Below, one piece after another: positions 1 through 4,333 of a stretch of DNA of 5,877 nt. Positions within the stretch are counted from its first letter, which is position 1. Every line of letters begins with the position of its first letter. This DNA comes from Actinomycetes bacterium. Lineage in GTDB: Bacteria > Actinomycetota > Actinomycetes > S36-B12 > UBA5976. The notes beneath the pieces are model-generated. The model had not been told where the DNA came from, searched no databases, and saw only the letters and a list, made by a program, of their open reading frames with translations. The stretch covers positions 1 to 5,877 of the forward strand of contig JAJXSV010000152.1 in the NCBI GenBank assembly GCA_021784375.1, in the 5' to 3' direction. The position numbers were made by a program, and so were the translations under genes.

Positions 1-1
1 G

Positions 2-820
2 TTCGCCCAGGGACATTCACTCATGGTGTTCCTCATGACGGCCGTGGTGGCCGCTGGCGCCGACGCCCTGCGCCACCTCGCGAATGCACGGGCGACCTCG
101 GGCTCACTGATGCACAGCCTGGGAACGCTCGCCTCCGCATCCTTCCTGTACCTCATCGGACTGGTGAACCTCGTCGCCCTCATCGGCATCTGGCGCATGT
201 GGCGCGCCCTGCAGCAGGGCACGTTCGACGAAGCTGCACTCGTCCAGCAGCTGGAGTCGCGGGGCCTGCTGGCGCGGCTCCTGCGTCGGCTCGGCGCAGC
301 CGTCCGCTCACCCTGGCACATGGCGCCGCTCGGCATGCTCTTCGGGTTGGGTTTCGACACCGCCAGCGAGGTGGCGCTGCTCGTCATGGCCGGCTCCACC
401 GCCGCCGCCGGCCTGCCCTGGTTCGCCATCCTCGTGCTGCCGCTGCTGTTCGCAGCGGGCATGTCCACACTGGACTTCCTCGACGGCCTGTTCATGACCA
501 TCGCCTACGAGTGGGCCTTCACGACGCCGGTGCGCAAGGTCTACTACAACCTCGCCGTGACCGGGCTCTCCGTGTGCGTGGCACTCATCATCGGCACCAT
601 TGAGTTGGCATCGGTGACTCGAGGCCACCTCGGCCCGGTCAATCGACTCGCGTCATGGCTCGGCGCCCTCGACCTGGGCAACCTCGGCTTCATCATCGTG
701 GCCGTGTTCGTGCTGACCTGGTTGATCGCCATCGCCTACTGGCGACTGGCCCATGTGGAGGAACGCTGGGAGATGCAGCAGCATCGGGCGCAGGCGCAGC
801 CGGTCGTCACGACGCAATGA
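2..820 (+). CDS. NiCoT-family nickel/cobalt permease, 5'-truncated by the window edge
   Basis: Integral membrane permease that takes up Ni2+ or Co2+. The frame is open to the left edge, so the true start lies outside the window; the ATGs at 23 and 35 are internal. The 272 visible residues begin with the family's GHS motif (GHSLMVF, about nt 11-31). They continue with a GFDTASEV motif (nt 350-373, matching the family's GxDTATE signature) and an LLFAAGMSTLDFLDG motif in the next helix. About six hydrophobic segments are visible, fitting helices 3-8 of an eight-helix protein. The missing N-terminus would carry the HX4DH metal-selectivity motif. Metal preference therefore cannot be read here, but the B12 genes next door favour cobalt. 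The TGA at 818-820 lies inside the convergent cobIJ gene. Family assignment is firm; cobalt specificity is inference. Confidence 0.9.
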   Translation, partial: FAQGHSLMVFLMTAVVAAGADALRHLANARATSGSLMHSLGTLASASFLYLIGLVNLVALIGIWRMWRALQQGTFDEAALVQQLESRGLLARLLRRLGAAVRSPWHMAPLGMLFGLGFDTASEVALLVMAGSTAAAGLPWFAILVLPLLFAAGMSTLDFLDGLFMTIAYEWAFTTPVRKVYYNLAVTGLSVCVALIIGTIELASVTRGHLGPVNRLASWLGALDLGNLGFIIVAVFVLTWLIAIAYWRLAHVEERWEMQQHRAQAQPVVTTQ

Positions 821-2372
821 ATCGCGGTGTCCACACGCGACCGTCAGCCGTCACCTGCGTGGAACTCGCACCGATGATGACGAGGCAGCGCATGTCCACG
901 CTCGCCGGATCGAAGGCGGCGAGCGTCGTGACCTCGAGCGCCTCATCGGGACGACCCACCTCGCGCGCCACCATGACGACGGTCTCCGGGGACCGCACCG
1001 ACAGCAGCACGTCCCGCGCCATCGCCAGTTGATCCGGTCTCGCCTGTGATCGCGGGTTGTAGATGGCGATGGCCAGGTCCGCCGATGCGGCGGCGCGCAG
1101 CCGATCTGCGACCACCGACCAGGGCTTGAGCCGGTCCGAGAGCGAGATGACCGCGTAATCGGCACCCAGTGGCGCCCCCGCGAGCGCCGCGGCGGCCTGC
1201 GCCGCCGTGACCCCGGGGATGACCTTCACCGGCAGCGCGGCGTACGGCGAGGTTCCGCTGCCAGCTTCGTCGAGGGCGATGCCGAGGGCCTCGAAGACCG
1301 CGGAGGCCATCCCGAAGACGCCGGCGTCGCCGCCTGACACCACCGCGACGTCCTCGCCGGCGAGCGCGAGGTCGAGGGCGAAGCGTGCACGCTGCACCTC
1401 CACGGTGTTGCCGCTGGCGTGGCGCTGCAGACCGTCCCGCTGCGGCACACGAGCCACATAGGGCGCATAGCCGACGACATGCGTGACGGAGGCGAGGACC
1501 TCACGCGCTTGGGGTGTGAGCCAGTCATCGGGGCCCGGGCCGAGCCCCACGACGTACACCGATCCGGGGCGTGACCGCGGATCGGGCTCGTGCCCGGTCG
1601 AGGCCCGGCCGCGCACATCGGCACGCCGGTCCTGCCCGGGCACGACCACGACCGACATGTAGGGCACGGAGTCAGCGGGTACGTCGGCGACTGGCATCAC
1701 GCGTTGTGACGTGCGGGTGGCGTGCTCCACATACACCGCGCGCCCGAGCAGCCCGGACTGCCGCAGCGCCTCGCGCACACCCTCGAAGTTCCGACCCAGC
1801 TTCATGATGATCGCCGCATCGGTGTCCGCGAGCCGTCGCGCCAGCTCGGGCACGGGCAGGGTCCCGGGCAGGACCGTGAGGACATCCTCGTGGCGTGCCA
1901 GCGGCAGCGCCGCGGCCGCCGTCGCGCCGGACAGCGCGGTGACACCGGGGACGATCTCCGTGACGAACTCCCCCGCCAGCCGGTCATGCAGGTACATGAA
2001 GGATCCGTAGAACAGCGGGTCGCCCTCGGCGAGCACCACCACCGTCCTGCCTGCTGCCAGATGGGCTGCCAGGCGAGCCGCGCAGTCCTCGTAGAAGGCA
2101 TCGAGCGCGGCGTAGTAGCCACCGGGATGCCCGACCTCGCCGGTGGTGACCGGGTATGCGAGCTGCTCCTCGACAACGCCGTCGCGGAGCAGCTCGGCCA
2201 CGATGGAGCGCGCGATCGAGGAGCGGCCGGTGCCCGCGTGGTAGGCGATGACATCGGCGGCGGCGATGAGTCGGGCCGCCTTCACGGTGAGCAGCTCGGG
2301 GTCACCGGGGCCGACTCCGACCCCATAGAGGCGACCTGCTGTACGCGCGGTCGCGCTGTCTTCCATGCTCAT
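807..2372 (-). CDS. cobIJ: CobIJ: fused precorrin-2 C20-methyltransferase and precorrin-3B C17-methyltransferase
   Basis: Bifunctional cytosolic enzyme of 521 residues with two SAM-dependent tetrapyrrole methylase domains. The N-terminal half (about 15-246) is CobI-like: GVGVGPGDPELLT at 17-29, LAEGDPLFYGSF at 114-125 and VPGVTALSGA at 141-150. It makes precorrin-3A from precorrin-2. A polar, probably flexible linker (about 247-270) leads to the CobJ-like half (271-521): VVGLGPGPDDWLT at 274-286, VVSGGDAGVFGMA at 344-356, IPGVTA at 385-390, LSDRLKPW at 411-418 and YNPRS at 438-442. CobJ methylates C17 and contracts the ring to give precorrin-4. The same fusion is known in Mycobacterium. The ATG at 2372 overlaps the cobH stop as ATGA, implying translational coupling; no strong ribosome site is seen, and an ATG two codons downstream is an alternative start. 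The stop overlaps the permease gene end. Confidence 0.95.
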   Translation of the reverse strand: MSMEDSATARTAGRLYGVGVGPGDPELLTVKAARLIAAADVIAYHAGTGRSSIARSIVAELLRDGVVEEQLAYPVTTGEVGHPGGYYAALDAFYEDCAARLAAHLAAGRTVVVLAEGDPLFYGSFMYLHDRLAGEFVTEIVPGVTALSGATAAAALPLARHEDVLTVLPGTLPVPELARRLADTDAAIIMKLGRNFEGVREALRQSGLLGRAVYVEHATRTSQRVMPVADVPADSVPYMSVVVVPGQDRRADVRGRASTGHEPDPRSRPGSVYVVGLGPGPDDWLTPQAREVLASVTHVVGYAPYVARVPQRDGLQRHASGNTVEVQRARFALDLALAGEDVAVVSGGDAGVFGMASAVFEALGIALDEAGSGTSPYAALPVKVIPGVTAAQAAAALAGAPLGADYAVISLSDRLKPWSVVADRLRAAASADLAIAIYNPRSQARPDQLAMARDVLLSVRSPETVVMVAREVGRPDEALEVTTLAAFDPASVDMRCLVIIGASSTQVTADGRVWTPRFIAS

Positions 2373-3037
2373 TCCGCGTCAGACGCCAATGCATTGATCG
2401 TGGACGCCGCCATGGCCGACCCACCGCGATGGCCGTGCACGACGATCCACGGCACCTGGCCGCCATCGGGAAGCACATGCGTGGCCAGTGCCCGCTTGGA
2501 CTCAGCGGAGCCGATGAAGCCGACGGGCATCCCCACGATCGCTGCGGGTCGTGGACCACCATCGAGGATGAGCTCCAGCAGGTGGAACAGGGCCGTCGGT
2601 GCGTTGCCGATGGCCACCACGGCACCCGCCAGGCGCTCGTCCCACAGCGACACGGCCGCCGCCGCACGGGTCGTACCCCAGGCACGGGCCAGGTCCGGCA
2701 CCGCCGGATCCCGCAAGGTGCATACGACCTCGTTCGTCGCGGGCAGGCGGCTCCGCGTGATGCCCGCGGCGAGCATGTGCGAATCCGTGAAGACGGCCGC
2801 CCCGGACCGGAGTGCCGCCCGCGCCGCCCCCGCGAAGCCCACCGACACCTCCAGCTGCTGGGCGATCGTCACATCGCCGGACGAATGGATGACCCTCGCG
2901 GCGACGGCACGCGCGTCCTCGGGCACCGTCGTCAGGTCCGCCAGGCTGCGGATGTGCTCGAAGGAGCGCCGGGAGATCTCGGGGCCATCGGTGCAGTAGT
3001 CATAGCGCCGCGTGGGCGCAGGCTTGTGGTCAGGCAC
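2369..3037 (-). CDS. cobH: CobH: precorrin-8X methylmutase
   Basis: Cytosolic enzyme of the CobH/CbiC family that moves the C11 methyl group of precorrin-8X to C12, giving hydrogenobyrinate. The 222-residue length is normal. Family motifs are clear: the putative catalytic His51 in RVIHSSGD (48-55), TDSHMLAAGI (84-93), AIGNAPTALFHLLE (142-155), GMPVGFIGSAESK (169-181) and GHRGGSAMAAS (202-212). The start is a GTG at 3037-3035, eight bases inside the end of cobG, preceded by GGAGG (3051-3047) at a 9-base spacing. The stop shares four bases with the cobIJ start. It is the middle gene of a tightly overlapping three-gene operon. A cobalt-precorrin-8 substrate (CbiC type) is less likely because the neighbours cobG and cobN mark the aerobic route. 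Confidence 0.95.
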   Translation of the reverse strand: MPDHKPAPTRRYDYCTDGPEISRRSFEHIRSLADLTTVPEDARAVAARVIHSSGDVTIAQQLEVSVGFAGAARAALRSGAAVFTDSHMLAAGITRSRLPATNEVVCTLRDPAVPDLARAWGTTRAAAAVSLWDERLAGAVVAIGNAPTALFHLLELILDGGPRPAAIVGMPVGFIGSAESKRALATHVLPDGGQVPWIVVHGHRGGSAMAASTINALASDAE

Positions 3038-4106
3038 CGGACATCGCCTCCATCACGTCCTGCAGGGCGCGCGGTGCCACCACTGCGATGTGTTCACCGG
3101 CGGGTGCACCGCAGCGACGGTCGCAACCGACGACGTGCACGCGCGGCCCCTGGCTGCGCACGGACTCGACGGCCGCCCTCACAAGCTCGATGGTCGATGA
3201 GGTTGTGCGTCGGCAGGAGGGCGCACCGACACATGCTGAGAACCGCGCCCATGGCGAGTCCGCGGCGACGGCGAACCCTGCTGCCTGCAGGGCCCCGATT
3301 GCGCTCACACCATCGTCGAGGACGAGCGATCGCCAAGGGGTGATCGTCACCTCGAGCGTCACCTCGGCGAGCCCCGCGACGTGGCGGGCGTCCAGGAATC
3401 CCAACGGCACTCCCGCTACGAGGGCCCCACCGACCGGACCCGGCGTGAGCGGCGCCGGCGCCGCCAGCGTGAGCGGATGCATCCCCCGGAGGACGGAGGC
3501 GCTGGAGGGCAGGTCGCGGACGTTCCAGATGGTCGAGGCATCACGGTCGGCCATGAACGCATGCGCCCGCTCGATCATCTCCGGAACCCCGGAGCGCAAT
3601 GGCACATCCACTGCACGACCCGCCGCCAGCACCCGCGCACGCGTGTCATCGAGCACCTGCAGGGCGAGATCCCAACTCTCGCCGAGCACCATCGCGGTGG
3701 CGTCACTCACGGCCCAGAGGAAGCGTCCCGGCAGCGCGGCGAGCAGGGGATCGGCGCAGATCGCCGCATCGAGTTCCCGCACTGTGGAACGCAGGCCCCG
3801 GTTCAGCGGAGCGGCGATGATGTTGCGCACGCGTTCGTGATCCGGTGACGGCAGCAGGCCCGTCGCCATCAGCCGCTCGACCAGTCGCCCCGGCAGCGGG
3901 TCAGGAAGCGAACGCAGTTGGAGATTGCCGCGATTCGTGAGCTGCACCATCGGCGCGCCGAATTCCCCAGCAATGGCAACGAGTTCCGCCAGTAACGACA
4001 CCGACACCGCGCCCCCCGGCGCACGCAGCCGGATGATGGCGCCGTCTTCTGCGAGGAAGGGACGGAACACACCCGGACAGCTGTCCGTTCCTTGACGAGG
4101 GGTCAC
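3030..4106 (-). CDS. cobG: CobG: precorrin-3B synthase (O2-dependent, Fe-S/hydroxylating)
   Basis: Member of the nitrite/sulfite reductase-like superfamily that uses O2 to convert precorrin-3A to precorrin-3B, a hallmark of the aerobic B12 pathway. The 358 residues start with a CPGVFRPF motif (10-17), then DGAIIRLRAPGG (21-32) and the ferredoxin-like half-domain motif LTNRGNLQLR (56-65), followed by VRNIIAAPLNRG (93-104). The C-terminal part holds four cysteines, Cys292, Cys298, Cys328 and Cys332 (C-x5-C-x29-C-x3-C), the expected [4Fe-4S] ligands. The start is a GTG at 4106-4104. No other in-frame start nearby keeps the conserved CPG segment, and no Shine-Dalgarno precedes it, but a TACACT box lies seven bases upstream, suggesting a leaderless mRNA. 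It is first in the operon and divergent from cobN. Precorrin-3B synthase is much likelier than a sulfite reductase given length and context. Confidence 0.92.
   Translation of the reverse strand: MTPRQGTDSCPGVFRPFLAEDGAIIRLRAPGGAVSVSLLAELVAIAGEFGAPMVQLTNRGNLQLRSLPDPLPGRLVERLMATGLLPSPDHERVRNIIAAPLNRGLRSTVRELDAAICADPLLAALPGRFLWAVSDATAMVLGESWDLALQVLDDTRARVLAAGRAVDVPLRSGVPEMIERAHAFMADRDASTIWNVRDLPSSASVLRGMHPLTLAAPAPLTPGPVGGALVAGVPLGFLDARHVAGLAEVTLEVTITPWRSLVLDDGVSAIGALQAAGFAVAADSPWARFSACVGAPSCRRTTSSTIELVRAAVESVRSQGPRVHVVGCDRRCGAPAGEHIAVVAPRALQDVMEAMSGA
3047..3051 (-). promoter_or_regulatory. Shine-Dalgarno site of cobH
   Basis: GGAGG on the minus strand, nine bases before the cobH GTG at 3037 and inside the last codons of cobG. 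It supports the GTG as the true start and allows reinitiation after cobG translation ends. Confidence 0.65.
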
Positions 4107-4113
4107 GCGCGGG

Positions 4114-4119
4114 AGTGTA
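4114..4119 (-). promoter_or_regulatory. Putative -10 element of the cobG-cobH-cobIJ promoter
   Basis: TACACT on the minus strand matches the TAnnnT pattern of actinobacterial -10 boxes. It is separated from the cobG GTG by seven bases (4113-4107), which would put transcription initiation at, or within a base of, the start codon and make the mRNA leaderless. No convincing -35 hexamer is seen at 16-19 bases upstream. The position is suggestive, but the box is short and could be chance. Confidence 0.45.
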
Positions 4120-4148
4120 ACGAGTGCGCTGCAATCGGCCGCCGCCCC

Positions 4149-4176
4149 GTGATTCGAGGTCGAGGGCAGCTAGGGT
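4149..4176 (+). promoter_or_regulatory. Putative cobN promoter (-10 TAGGGT, weak -35)
   Basis: TAGGGT at 4171-4176 fits TAnnnT. A weak -35-like GTGATT at 4149-4154 lies 16 bases upstream. Initiation about seven bases beyond the -10 would fall near 4183, exactly where the riboswitch fold begins, and this agreement is the best support for the call. The two proposed promoters in this intergenic region point away from each other, with their -10 boxes about 50 bases apart. Confidence 0.4.
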
Positions 4177-4182
4177 TCGCCA

Positions 4183-4274
4183 CGGTGCACGTTGCGGAAC
4201 CCGGTGTGAACCCGGGGCGGTCCCGCCACTGTGACCCGCGATGCGGGGAGTCAGAGACGTGACGGGCACTACCG
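4183..4274 (+). promoter_or_regulatory. Cobalamin riboswitch aptamer upstream of cobN
   Basis: A compact cobalamin (B12) aptamer. Visible hallmarks are GGAACCCGGTGTGAACCCGG (4196-4215), forming a CCCGG/CCGGG hairpin (4200-4204 with 4212-4216) with the conserved TGTGAAC loop. Next come the core GCCACTGTGA (4225-4234), a CCCGC-GAT-GCGGG stem (4235-4247) and a B12-box-like AGTCAGAGACGTG (4249-4261). The ends are closed by CACGTT (4188-4193) with GACGTG (4256-4261) as P2. The outermost helix is CGGT (4183-4186) with ACCG (4271-4274), or alternatively GTGC (4185-4188) with GCAC (4266-4269). The large peripheral arm found in E. coli btuB-type examples is absent. It should repress cobN when adenosyl- or other cobalamin is abundant. 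Riboswitch identity is near certain; exact ends and ligand subtype are inferred. Confidence 0.93.
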
Positions 4275-4301
4275 CATGCGATCGCCATGTGGTCACGTCG
4301 A

Positions 4302-4321
4302 GCCGGGGCGAGGATCCCGGT
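4302..4321 (+). other. Stable hairpin just before the cobN ribosome-binding site
   Basis: CCGGGG (4303-4308) pairs with TCCCGG (4315-4320), with one G-T wobble inside and a possible extra G-T closing pair (4302/4321), around a six-base CGAGGA loop. It ends two bases before the GAGGAG ribosome site. With no following T-run it is not a normal intrinsic terminator. It may shape access to the ribosome site or present a decoy GAGGA in its loop. Confidence 0.45.
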
Positions 4322-4322
4322 C

Positions 4323-4328
4323 GAGGAG
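4323..4328 (+). promoter_or_regulatory. Shine-Dalgarno site of cobN
   Basis: GAGGAG five bases upstream of the ATG at 4334. It fixes the cobN start and lies inside the loop that would form if 4274-4281 pairs with 4330-4337. Confidence 0.75.
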
Positions 4329-4333
4329 TTCGC

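Noticed and set aside
1722..2999. 425-codon open frame on the plus strand
   Set aside because: It lies opposite cobIJ and cobH, whose motifs are unmistakable. The translation is a low-complexity Arg/Ala/Gly-rich sequence with no recognisable domain, typical of antisense frames in high-GC DNA.
2429..3343. 304-codon plus-strand frame across cobH and cobG
   Set aside because: It is antisense to two confident genes and has a low-complexity Arg-rich product without recognisable motifs.
4129..4134. TTGCAG on the minus strand as a -35 box for cobG
   Set aside because: It lies only nine bases from the TACACT box, too close for a sigma-70-type promoter.
4107..4182. A second cobalamin riboswitch serving cobG on the minus strand
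   Set aside because: No B12 box, GCCACTG-like core or closing helix is readable in this orientation, and only about 76 bases separate cobG from the plus-strand aptamer.
4302..4321. Intrinsic terminator in the cobN leader
   Set aside because: The hairpin is stable but is followed by CGAGGAG, the ribosome site, and not by a T-run, so transcription termination is not supported.
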